From positions 1-55,399 of IMG/VR virus record IMGVR_UViG_3300010885_008521: a stretch of 55,399 nucleotides of DNA; one strand, 5' to 3'. Under the pieces are notes generated by a model. That model ran no database searches. It saw nothing but the letters and a program-made list of their open reading frames with translations, and had not been told where the DNA came from. The position numbers were made by a program, and so were the translations under genes. This document shows, piece by piece, positions 15,057-21,733 of this stretch; the stretch's first letter is position 1, and every line of letters starts with the position of its first letter. The stretch is from a virus.

Positions 15057-15444
15057 GATTTTTGATGGTCCAGATCATATTGAATGGGCCAATGTTCCTT
15101 GGACTGATGTATATAGGGACGATTTTCATGTAATAGTATACAAGGACAAATATCCTGTTACTAAAGGTCATTTATTGTTTGTGCCTAAATATAATACAAT
15201 AGGAGTATTAAAAGATGCGTTTGAAGATGCTATTAGCGAAGGTAAAAGAATGGTGGAAGCCGGAGAATGGGACGGTTACAATATTGGCATTAATCAAGGC
15301 CAAGCTGCTGGTCAAACTATCAACTGGCCTCATATCCATCTTATACCACGTAAGTTGGGTGACGTCGAAGATCCAATCGGCGGCATTAGGAATACAATAC
15401 CGGGCAAAGGCAACTATAAGTCTCCGAACTACAGAAAAGATTAA
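15049..15444 (+). CDS. HIT-family nucleotide hydrolase/transferase
   Basis: 131 residues. The N-terminal half has DDFHVIVYKDKYPVTKGHLL, typical for the HIT fold. The C-terminal half has GINQGQAAGQTINWPHIHLI, corresponding to the Q-T-x-x-H-x-H-x-H motif. The catalytic middle His and the last His are kept, while the first His is replaced by Trp. HIT proteins bind nucleoside phosphates and cleave alpha-phosphate bonds such as Ap4A, adenylylated or guanylylated compounds. The Trp change may alter substrate but should leave the nucleophile. The reading frame ends at 15444, 37 bases before the next plausible start. Confidence 0.82.
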   Translation: MNKIFDGPDHIEWANVPWTDVYRDDFHVIVYKDKYPVTKGHLLFVPKYNTIGVLKDAFEDAISEGKRMVEAGEWDGYNIGINQGQAAGQTINWPHIHLIPRKLGDVEDPIGGIRNTIPGKGNYKSPNYRKD

Positions 15445-15481
15445 ACCTGTTAAGTTTGATTGGGCAAGCGATACACAACTA

Positions 15482-15889
15482 ATGGGTTTTGGTGCACAAT
15501 CAGTTGCAGCATATAATATTACTTCTGGATCTTATAACACTGCTATAGGATATCAAGCAGGACGATTTGTTCCAAACAACAGTATACAATTCAATTCTGC
15601 AAAGGATAACGCGGTGTTGACTATTACAGCAGATGGTGATGTTATTTGGAATGGTAAGCCAAGTGAAGCCTCAAAGATTTTAGTAAACAATTTTCAAATG
15701 GCAGTAGAAGATGCCAAGGGTGTTACTAAAGCCGCTAAACGTAGATACTATGCATTGGCTTGTAGAAATTTATTAAAGGCCGCCGAGCAAATGGAGTCAG
15801 AAGAATTCCTTGCGTTTCTTAATAGAGAAGTGTATAATAGAGAACATAGAGTCATTATGGATTCATTAAAAGGTGAATATGGACAGTAA
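15482..15889 (+). CDS. Small protein with tail-fibre-type GSYNTAIGYQAG repeat
   Basis: 135 residues from the ATG at 15482. The same frame is open back to 15215 inside the HIT gene, and no good ribosome-binding site is seen before 15482, so the start is uncertain. The N-terminal part, AAYNITSGSYNTAIGYQAG, is a single unit of the beta-roll repeat used in trimeric adhesins and phage fibres. The rest, VLTITADGDVIWNGKPSEAS followed by a helical region with AKRRYYALACRNLLKAAEQM, looks like a separate small domain I associate with other phage proteins. The combination suggests a remnant of a fibre gene or a small structural/chaperone protein in an otherwise enzymatic operon. Confidence 0.55.
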   Translation: MGFGAQSVAAYNITSGSYNTAIGYQAGRFVPNNSIQFNSAKDNAVLTITADGDVIWNGKPSEASKILVNNFQMAVEDAKGVTKAAKRRYYALACRNLLKAAEQMESEEFLAFLNREVYNREHRVIMDSLKGEYGQ

Positions 15890-16157
15890 AACAAAAGAAG
15901 TAATGGACATTCTACAAGAAGAATGTGCAGAGGTTATTCAAGCAGTTAGCAAAATTAGTCGATTTGGTATGGACAATCATAAGTTTGGCGAAGTACAAAC
16001 TAATTTAGAACATCTAGAAGAAGAACTGGGCGATGTACTGGCAATGATTGATATCTTATTGGAACAAGGTATTGTGAAATCTAAAAACTTAGACGAAGCA
16101 AAACAAAATAAAAAATACAAACTTAAGAAATGGTCTAACATTTATGAGCAAAATTAA
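15879..16157 (+). CDS. MazG-like nucleotide pyrophosphohydrolase
   Basis: 92 residues from the ATG at 15879; a GTG two codons upstream is an alternative. The helical metal-binding pattern is EECAEVIQAVSKISRFG, then EEELGDVLAMIDIL, i.e. E-E-x-x-E followed by E-x-x-D. This is the signature of MazG and related all-alpha NTP pyrophosphatases. Such enzymes hydrolyse (d)NTPs or modified nucleotides to monophosphates. The phage type is thought to clean up or adjust nucleotide pools. It overlaps both neighbours and precedes the QueE-like gene, so it could also act on deazaguanine-pathway nucleotides, which is speculative. Confidence 0.82.
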   Translation: MDSKTKEVMDILQEECAEVIQAVSKISRFGMDNHKFGEVQTNLEHLEEELGDVLAMIDILLEQGIVKSKNLDEAKQNKKYKLKKWSNIYEQN

Positions 16158-17007
16158 AATTGCAGAACTTTTCTACTCTATACAAGGAGAGGGAAAATAT
16201 ATGGGAGTGCCCAGTGTGTTTCTACGCACATTTGGATGTAACTTTACCTGTCAAGGTTTTGGTATGCCGCGTGGCGAATTAAGCGACGAAGCAGACAAAC
16301 TTGCATTACTACAAACATCACATGAAACTATAGCGTTTAAAAAATACGAAGACCTGCCTTTGGTCAGTACAGGTTGCGATAGTTATGCTAGTTGGCATCC
16401 TAGTTTTAAAGACCTTAGTCCTATGCTCACTAGTGATGCTATTGCCGATCGTATTATGGAAATTCTTCCGCAAGATCATTGGAAAGATGAACACCTTGTT
16501 ATCACAGGTGGCGAACCGTTGCTAGGTTGGCAAAAAGCATATCCAGATTTGTTAAACAATCCCAAAATGTCAGGTTTAAAAGAAATTACTTTTGAAACAA
16601 ATGGCACAATGCGTTTAACAAAAGACTTTAAAGAATTCTTACGCAGTTGGACAGATATAGATCCTAAAAGAGAAATTACATTTAGTGTAAGTGCTAAACT
16701 ACCGTGTTCAGGCGAACCATGGGATGATGCTATTAAACCAGAACGTGTTTGTGAATATGAAGAATACGGAACTGCATATTTGAAGTTTGTTATTGCTACT
16801 GAACAAGACTTTGCTGATGCTGAATGTGCTATTGGTGCATATCGTCAAGCAGGATTTAAAGGTTACGTTTACCTAATGCCAGTAGGTGGAGTTGAAAGTG
16901 TGTATGTAATGAATAATAAGAATGTAGCATTGTTGGCAATGAAACACGGACTTAGATACAGTGATCGATTGCAAGTGCCGTTGTTTAAAAATGAGTGGGG
17001 CACTTGA
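16144..17007 (+). CDS. queE: QueE-like 7-carboxy-7-deazaguanine synthase (radical SAM)
   Basis: 287 residues. It starts ELFYSIQGEGKYMGVPSVFL, the QueE hallmark. GCNFTC follows, with Cys32 and Cys36. The third cluster Cys appears only at residue 78 in STGCDSYASW, the equivalent of the usual WCDTxYAW segment. About 40 residues are therefore inserted inside the iron-sulfur loop (CX3C-X41-C instead of CX3CX2C). ITGGEPLL (SAM-binding GGE) and TFETNGTM are intact. QueE converts carboxytetrahydropterin to 7-carboxy-7-deazaguanine, precursor of preQ0, which DpdA can place in DNA. QueC and GTP cyclohydrolase are not in the window and would come from the host or elsewhere in the phage. It overlaps the MazG-like gene by 14 bases. 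Confidence 0.88.
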   Translation: MSKIKIAELFYSIQGEGKYMGVPSVFLRTFGCNFTCQGFGMPRGELSDEADKLALLQTSHETIAFKKYEDLPLVSTGCDSYASWHPSFKDLSPMLTSDAIADRIMEILPQDHWKDEHLVITGGEPLLGWQKAYPDLLNNPKMSGLKEITFETNGTMRLTKDFKEFLRSWTDIDPKREITFSVSAKLPCSGEPWDDAIKPERVCEYEEYGTAYLKFVIATEQDFADAECAIGAYRQAGFKGYVYLMPVGGVESVYVMNNKNVALLAMKHGLRYSDRLQVPLFKNEWGT

Positions 17008-17054
17008 TGGGAATATTAGATCAATCTCTATTGATACAGCCTAAAGGAAACAAA

Positions 17055-17480
17055 ATGAAAAACTTTATAAAAAAAATATTGGGTATTGATAAAATTGAAG
17101 AAGACGCAAAAAATGCCAGAGAAACAGCAGACTTCTTTGCACAGAGATATAAAGATGCTGAAGCCAAACTTAATGAAGTTTTAAAAACTCCTAAAGAAAT
17201 TGCTACAGAGAAAAAAGAACCCTGGGTTGCAGTATTAGATACTCACGTTAATAAAGATAACATTCGAAACGGATTTTTTGAACTTGACTGGAATGAATAC
17301 TTTGTGCTACAATTACGTACAGCAGGCTACACTGGTGATACAGACGAAGAAGTTGTAGACAAGTGGTTTAGTGAACTATGCCGCAATTTAGGCGGAGAAG
17401 AAGGTATTGATATGAGCCGTAGAGGCGCAGGCTATATCAATGTAAACAATTTAGGCGACGGTAGAACGGAAATCAGTTAA
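17055..17480 (+). CDS. Conserved phage protein with N-terminal coiled coil
   Basis: 141 residues from the ATG at 17055, chosen because AAAGGAAAC precedes it; a longer frame from 16995 would overlap the QueE-like gene. Residues 1-50 are basic, then helical (KNFIKKILGIDKIEEDAKNA, QRYKDAEAKLNEVLK), probably a coiled coil. The conserved-looking part is EPWVAVLDTHVNKDNIRNGF, then ELDWNEYFVLQLRTAGYTG. Homologues with this segment are common in T4-like aquatic phages. Function unknown. Confidence 0.78.
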   Translation: MKNFIKKILGIDKIEEDAKNARETADFFAQRYKDAEAKLNEVLKTPKEIATEKKEPWVAVLDTHVNKDNIRNGFFELDWNEYFVLQLRTAGYTGDTDEEVVDKWFSELCRNLGGEEGIDMSRRGAGYINVNNLGDGRTEIS

Positions 17481-17481
17481 T

Positions 17482-18096
17482 ATGAATAGATTAGAAATAG
17501 ATAGTACTGATTACGATATATTATATCGTGCTGCGGCATCGATTAAAGATATTAGTGGTACGGTATGCGAGATTGGTACTAGATTAGGCGGTAGTACACA
17601 ATATATTATCGAAGGACTACTTTCTGTTGATGATTTAAATAGAAACATAATTTGTTTAGATCCATATGGGAATATAGATTTTTATGATAATGAAAATAAC
17701 TTAGCAAAATCAGATTATACAAATGATATGCGTAATACTGCGGTATCAAGTTTATATGAATATGCAAAAGGTAAAGCTGTTAATCTAGTATTTTTATGTT
17801 TAGAAGATACTGAATTTTTTAATAGATTTCAAGACGGTGTGCCATTTTATCAAGAATTTAAAACAGTTGTTAATCAATACAGTCTTGTATTCTTCGACGG
17901 CCCACACCAAAGTAATGCCGTATTTGATGAAGTTCAATTTTTTTATCCTAGATCAGTAATTGGAACTAAATTTGTATTTGATGACACAAACAAATACAAC
18001 CATCAAATTGTACACGATGACTTAATTAAAAATAATTTTGAACTTGTGGAAATTGGTTCAAATAATGTTAAAATCTGTTACGTTAAAATAAAGTAA
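17482..18096 (+). CDS. Class I SAM-dependent methyltransferase-like protein
   Basis: 204 residues. The segment GTVCEIGTRLGGSTQYIIEG resembles methyltransferase motif I (E-x-G-x-x-x-G-x-S), and IICLDPYGNID the acidic motif II. SLVFFDGPHQSNAVFDEVQF matches the D-G-x-H segment of the Methyltransf_24 / cephalosporin-hydroxylase-like group. The usual targets of this group are small molecules or sugars. No DNA methylase motif (DPPY or PC) is present. It follows the previous gene by one base and ends the accessory run before RNase H. Catalysis is likely but the substrate is unknown. Confidence 0.7.
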   Translation: MNRLEIDSTDYDILYRAAASIKDISGTVCEIGTRLGGSTQYIIEGLLSVDDLNRNIICLDPYGNIDFYDNENNLAKSDYTNDMRNTAVSSLYEYAKGKAVNLVFLCLEDTEFFNRFQDGVPFYQEFKTVVNQYSLVFFDGPHQSNAVFDEVQFFYPRSVIGTKFVFDDTNKYNHQIVHDDLIKNNFELVEIGSNNVKICYVKIK

Positions 18097-18100
18097 ATTA

Positions 18101-19090
18101 ATGAATAAAACATATATCATTGTTGATACAGCAAATACATTCTTTAGAGCACGTCACGTTATTCGTGGTGATCTAAATGACAAGATTGGTATGAGTATTC
18201 AAACTGTATTAGGCAGTGTAAGAAAAGCGTGGCGCGATTTCAAAGGCGATCACGTGGTGTTCTGTTTAGAGGGAAGAAGCTGGCGCAAAGACTATTACGC
18301 ACCATATAAGGCACAACGTGCCGCTGGCCGGGCTGCACATAGCCCAAAAGAAGCAGAAGAAGAACGAGTGTTTTGGGAAACATTTGATCAGTTTAAAGAT
18401 TTCATTACAGAAAAAACTAATACAACTGTACTACAACATCCGCAACTTGAAGCAGATGATTTGATTGCAGGGTTTATTCAATCTCATCCCGATGACAATC
18501 ATGTTATCATCTCCACAGATGGCGATTTTGCACAACTGATTGCACCAAACGTAAGTCAATATAATGGCATAATGGAAGTAACTGTAAAGCATACCGGTTA
18601 TTATGATGCCAAAGGCAAGTATGTTATTGACAAGAAAACTAAATTGCCAAAGAGTCCCCCTGAACCTGAATGGCAACTATTTGAAAAATGTATGCGCGGC
18701 GATACAAGCGATAATATCTTTAGTGCTTATCCAGGTGTGCGTGAAAAAGGTACAAAGAATAAAGTTGGTTTGAGAGAAGCCTTTGCTGATCGTAATTCAA
18801 AAGGCTACAATTGGAACAATATGATGTTGCAGCGTTGGTCTGACCACGAAGGTGTCGAACATCGTGTGTTAGATGATTACTCCCGTAATGTGATATTGTG
18901 CGACTTGACTGCACAACCAGATGATATTAAAGTATTAATTAAAGAAACTATTAATACGGCTATGACAGCAGAGAAGAATATTTCACAGGTTGGCATTAGA
19001 TTGCTAAAATTCTGTGCTGAATTTGATTTACAAAAAGTAAGTGAACAAGTTCAAAGTTATAGCGAACCATTAAATGCGAGGTATGTATAA
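18101..19090 (+). CDS. rnh: FEN-type ribonuclease H / 5'-3' exonuclease (T4 Rnh-like)
   Basis: 329 residues with the flap-nuclease acidic motifs: YIIVDTANTFFRARHV (first Asp), PQLEADDLIAGFI (Glu-Ala-Asp-Asp), IISTDGDFAQLI (two Asp) and RGDTSDNIF (Asp cluster before the helix-hairpin-helix). The arch region KDYYAPYKAQRAAGR is basic. The length is close to the T4 enzyme (305). It removes RNA primers and 5' flaps from lagging-strand fragments during phage replication. The start is 4 nt after the preceding stop, and its stop overlaps the next gene by one base. Confidence 0.92.
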   Translation: MNKTYIIVDTANTFFRARHVIRGDLNDKIGMSIQTVLGSVRKAWRDFKGDHVVFCLEGRSWRKDYYAPYKAQRAAGRAAHSPKEAEEERVFWETFDQFKDFITEKTNTTVLQHPQLEADDLIAGFIQSHPDDNHVIISTDGDFAQLIAPNVSQYNGIMEVTVKHTGYYDAKGKYVIDKKTKLPKSPPEPEWQLFEKCMRGDTSDNIFSAYPGVREKGTKNKVGLREAFADRNSKGYNWNNMMLQRWSDHEGVEHRVLDDYSRNVILCDLTAQPDDIKVLIKETINTAMTAEKNISQVGIRLLKFCAEFDLQKVSEQVQSYSEPLNARYV

Positions 19091-19581
19091 TGACAGCAAA
19101 TGCTAAAGTATTGATCCCAGAAAAAGAATGGTTAATCAAAGACGGATCAAAAAAGATTGGCAGTATTGCCAAAATTAAACGTGGATATATGGTATTACAA
19201 AAAGGCAAAGTATCTACATACAAAGATTTGGCTGAAATTAAAAATGCAATCGGAGTTGCCTTCTTCGAAGAGACCATTAAAAAAGTTAAAAAAGAAGCAA
19301 CTGAACCCCAAACGTATAGTATCTACGATTATCCCTGTAAAACTAAACCATTTGAACCCTTATACAATGTACAAAAAAAGTTGCCATTGTATACTAAACG
19401 GGCTAAAAGTAAAAGTCAGCACTGTGCAGGACATTATATTATTAAATTCCGAAAAGGTTGGGTTAAAAGTTTTTGCCCTAAATTAATTACTTTGGAACGA
19501 TATCCATTTCAGGGTCCTTGGAAAACTGAAGAAGAATCAAAAATAGAATTACGCAAGGCCAATCAATTATGCGACAATTAA
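19090..19581 (+). CDS. Conserved basic phage protein of unknown function
   Basis: 163 residues, Lys-rich. Two parts can be seen: residues 1-65 with KIGSIAKIKRGYMVLQKGKV, and a C-terminal part with YDYPCKTKPFEPLYNVQKKL, KSKSQHCAGHYIIKFRKGWV and KSFCPKLITLERYPFQGPW. Three Cys and several His in the second part could bind metal. The C-terminal block looks strongly patterned, as conserved families do. No catalytic motif is recognised. Coupled to the RNase H gene by a one-base overlap, it may be a replication accessory protein. Confidence 0.75.
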   Translation: MTANAKVLIPEKEWLIKDGSKKIGSIAKIKRGYMVLQKGKVSTYKDLAEIKNAIGVAFFEETIKKVKKEATEPQTYSIYDYPCKTKPFEPLYNVQKKLPLYTKRAKSKSQHCAGHYIIKFRKGWVKSFCPKLITLERYPFQGPWKTEEESKIELRKANQLCDN

Positions 19582-19787
19582 ACATATTGCCAATAGAAGA
19601 TTTTTTAGATAAAGCACGAATTGCCAAAAAAAGCAGTCAGAAAACACTTACATTGACTGCAAAAGAATATACCGATCTGTTTGATAGTCTTGCATCAGTA
19701 ATGACTAGGCTAACTGGTATTGCGGATCAAACTGCATCAACTAAATCTAATGATGGGTCTGTTAAGTTAGATGGCGGTGGATTTTAA
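19569..19787 (+). CDS. Small protein of unknown function
   Basis: 72 residues: a helical N-terminal part (LPIEDFLDKARIAKKSSQKT, then LTAKEYTDLFDSLASVMTRL) and a short Gly-rich end (VKLDGGGF). It overlaps the previous gene by 13 bases. No recognised family. Confidence 0.7.
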   Translation: MRQLNILPIEDFLDKARIAKKSSQKTLTLTAKEYTDLFDSLASVMTRLTGIADQTASTKSNDGSVKLDGGGF

Positions 19788-19793
19788 TATTTT

Positions 19794-19802
19794 GAATAAA
19801 TA
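19794..19802 (+). promoter_or_regulatory. Late-promoter-like AATAAATA motif
   Basis: GAATAAATA followed by TATACG lies about 25 nt before the next start codon. It resembles the T4 late promoter TATAAATA and similar motifs before virion genes in this window. It is weak evidence on its own in AT-rich DNA. Confidence 0.35.
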
Positions 19803-19826
19803 TATACGCACATATGGAGCGTATAA

Positions 19827-20126
19827 ATGTCAAGGCCTAAACCAAAAGTATTGTTAGAAATAACCAATAAAAAAACGTATAAAACTGAACAAGTTTTGGA
19901 TGCCGAAGCCATTTGGGCAGTATTTTATCAAGACAAACCAATTAATCTAAAGACTGGCAGTATAGTAGCACACGATATTGGTCCAAAATATAAAAAAGTA
20001 TCTTTTTCAAATGCTGGACACGCTCATAATCTTGCCGAAAAACTTAATAAACTCTTTAACACTGAAGACTTTTCCGTCTATAAATTGGTTTCTGGCGAGA
20101 AGTTAACCAATGAATCAAAAGACTGA
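19827..20126 (+). CDS. Conserved small phage protein
   Basis: 99 residues, start preceded by TGGAG. The pattern is MSRPKPKVLLEITNKKTYKT, then AEAIWAVFYQDKPINLKT, GPKYKKVSFSNAGHAHNLAE and KLNKLFNTEDFSVYKL. It looks like a compact alpha/beta protein with a basic middle, seen repeatedly in T4-like aquatic phages. Function unknown. It overlaps the next gene by 17 bases. Confidence 0.75.
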   Translation: MSRPKPKVLLEITNKKTYKTEQVLDAEAIWAVFYQDKPINLKTGSIVAHDIGPKYKKVSFSNAGHAHNLAEKLNKLFNTEDFSVYKLVSGEKLTNESKD

Positions 20127-20493
20127 TATAACCAAATATGTGATGAACCACTTGAATGTGGAAATTACAGACAAATCATTTAAAAAATATATTGGAATAC
20201 TTTGGCAAAATATACGCCAAAAGAAAGTTGGCGGGTTACGACTAACTGAACAAGGATTCAAATCGTTAGTTGATGCAGATATCAAAGCACACAAGGTGCT
20301 ATTTCAGGAACAAATTGATTTCAATAATCAATTGATCATATGGTTAGACAACTTTATTGACTGCCCTTGGTACATAACACATAAAGAAATATTTGTATTC
20401 AACGAAAAGATGGCAATACAGTTGGTGTTGTTTTCGGGCAATATTGCAAGATTTAGTGCCGCAAAAGCAAAGATTCCTAAGCCGGCTGCTTGA
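20110..20493 (+). CDS. Conserved small phage protein
   Basis: 127 residues. Segments KSFKKYIGILWQNIRQKKVG, GLRLTEQGFKSLVDADIKAH and ITHKEIFVFNEKMAIQLVLF are visible. It is mainly helical with no catalytic motif, no signal peptide and no obvious membrane segment. The stop codon TGA lies inside the TTGACA of the next promoter, so transcription of the MoxR gene is separated from this gene. Confidence 0.75.
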   Translation: MNQKTDITKYVMNHLNVEITDKSFKKYIGILWQNIRQKKVGGLRLTEQGFKSLVDADIKAHKVLFQEQIDFNNQLIIWLDNFIDCPWYITHKEIFVFNEKMAIQLVLFSGNIARFSAAKAKIPKPAA

Positions 20494-20518
20494 CAAACGC
20501 CTAGATCTTCTGTATAAT
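20490..20518 (+). promoter_or_regulatory. Perfect sigma-70 promoter TTGACA-N17-TATAAT before the MoxR gene
   Basis: TTGACA at 20490-20495 and TATAAT at 20513-20518, spacer 17 nt: full consensus. The preceding gene's stop codon is embedded in the -35 box. The untranslated leader to the MoxR start is about 50 nt. Confidence 0.88.
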
Positions 20519-20577
20519 TAATACATACTGAAGCACAATGCATTTAGTATTTTTAAACAATTTACAGAAAGTATTTT

Positions 20578-21657
20578 ATGGCAGAGCAAATTAGCACTAA
20601 CCGCACCGTTACTCCTAACGAAGCCAAACGTAGCATTGAAAAATGCATCAAAATACAGCGTCCCGTGTTTATGTGGGGCCCGCCTGGCATTGGCAAAAGT
20701 GATATCGTTAAACAAATTGGCGACAAGCAAGGTCGAGAAGTTATCGACGTTCGTTTGAGTCTTTGGGAACCCACTGACATTAAAGGTATCCCTTATTACA
20801 ACAGTACTGAGAATACAATGACTTGGGCTCCTCCTGCAGAACTGCCCACTGATCCCAACTCTACTGCTATCCTGTTCTTGGATGAATTGAACTCTGCGGC
20901 TCCTGCTACACAGGCAGCGGCGTTCCAGTTGGTGTTGAATCGTCGTGTTGGTACTTATATCCTTCCAAAAGGCGTTAGTATTGTAGCGGCTGGTAACCGT
21001 GATGGTGACAAAGGTGTTACTTATCGTATGCCTGCTCCGTTGGCTAATCGTTTCGTACACATTGAATTGAAGAGTGACTTCGAGGATTGGCAAGAATGGG
21101 CTGTTACTAACAAGGTTCACGAACAAGTTGTTGGTTATGTTGGTTTTGCTAAACAAGACTTGTATGACTTTGATCCACGTAGTTCAAGCCGTGCATTCGC
21201 TACCCCGCGTAGTTGGAGTTTTGTTAGCGACTTGCTTAAAGATGACGATTTGCCAGAAGGCACATTGACCGATTTGGTCGCAGGTGCTATTGGTGAAGGA
21301 TTGGCTGTTAAGTTTATGGCACACCGCCGTGTTGCAAAGCAGATGCCTAACCCCACTGATATTTTGAGTGGTAAAGTTGTTAAGTGCGACATCAAAGAAA
21401 TCTCTGCGATGTATTCATTGACTGTGTCAATGTGCTACGAATTGCAAACTGCCGATCAAAAGAAGGCCAAAGATTGGGATGCTCAAGCAGACTGCTTCTT
21501 TGCATTTATGATGGATAATTTTCCAACTGAATTGGTTGTGATGGGTGCAAAGGTTGCGTTGACATCTTATCAACTGCCGTTTGATGCAAGTAAGTTGAAA
21601 CACTTTGATCGCTTCCACGAAAAGTACGGCAAGTACATTATCCAGGCAATGGAATAA
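20578..21657 (+). CDS. MoxR-type AAA+ ATPase
   Basis: 359 residues. Walker A GPPGIGKS is at 34-41, Walker B AILFLDELN at 97-105 (Asp102, Glu103), the sensor-like Asn in IVAAGNRDGDKG, and the Arg-containing PAPLANRFVHIEL box. The pattern is that of MoxR/RavA-type ATPases, which remodel or insert cofactors into partner proteins, usually ones with a von Willebrand A domain. Such a partner is encoded by the next gene. The gene has its own perfect promoter and is followed by a hairpin terminator. A role as chaperone in virion assembly, in takeover of a host complex, or in counter-defence is possible; none is shown by sequence. Confidence 0.9.
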   Translation: MAEQISTNRTVTPNEAKRSIEKCIKIQRPVFMWGPPGIGKSDIVKQIGDKQGREVIDVRLSLWEPTDIKGIPYYNSTENTMTWAPPAELPTDPNSTAILFLDELNSAAPATQAAAFQLVLNRRVGTYILPKGVSIVAAGNRDGDKGVTYRMPAPLANRFVHIELKSDFEDWQEWAVTNKVHEQVVGYVGFAKQDLYDFDPRSSSRAFATPRSWSFVSDLLKDDDLPEGTLTDLVAGAIGEGLAVKFMAHRRVAKQMPNPTDILSGKVVKCDIKEISAMYSLTVSMCYELQTADQKKAKDWDAQADCFFAFMMDNFPTELVVMGAKVALTSYQLPFDASKLKHFDRFHEKYGKYIIQAME

Positions 21658-21661
21658 AATT

Positions 21662-21681
21662 GGGGCTTAGGCCCCTTTTTT
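21662..21681 (+). terminator. Rho-independent terminator after the MoxR gene
   Basis: GGGGC, loop TTAG, GCCCC, then six T. It lies 4 nt after the MoxR stop and directly before the next promoter, so the MoxR and vWA genes are separate transcription units, with possible read-through. Confidence 0.85.
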
Positions 21682-21682
21682 A

Positions 21683-21711
21683 TTGACAAGTTAAATAAAA
21701 TAGTGTATAAT
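21683..21711 (+). promoter_or_regulatory. Perfect sigma-70 promoter TTGACA-N17-TATAAT before the vWA gene
   Basis: TTGACA at 21683-21688 and TATAAT at 21706-21711, spacer 17 nt. It begins within a few bases of the T-tract of the preceding terminator. AACAGGAG follows before the ATG at 21734. Confidence 0.88.
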
Positions 21712-21733
21712 ATAATTTTAAACAGGAGTAGTT

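Noticed and set aside
15049-15889. Programmed frameshift joining the HIT protein to the fibre-repeat protein
   Set aside because: No slippery sequence or downstream structure was found near 15410-15444; kept only as a possibility in the finding.
20518-21156. Minus-strand open frame of 212 codons opposite the MoxR gene
   Set aside because: It is a shadow of a clearly conserved AAA+ gene, contains the MoxR promoter region, and its sequence shows no family pattern.
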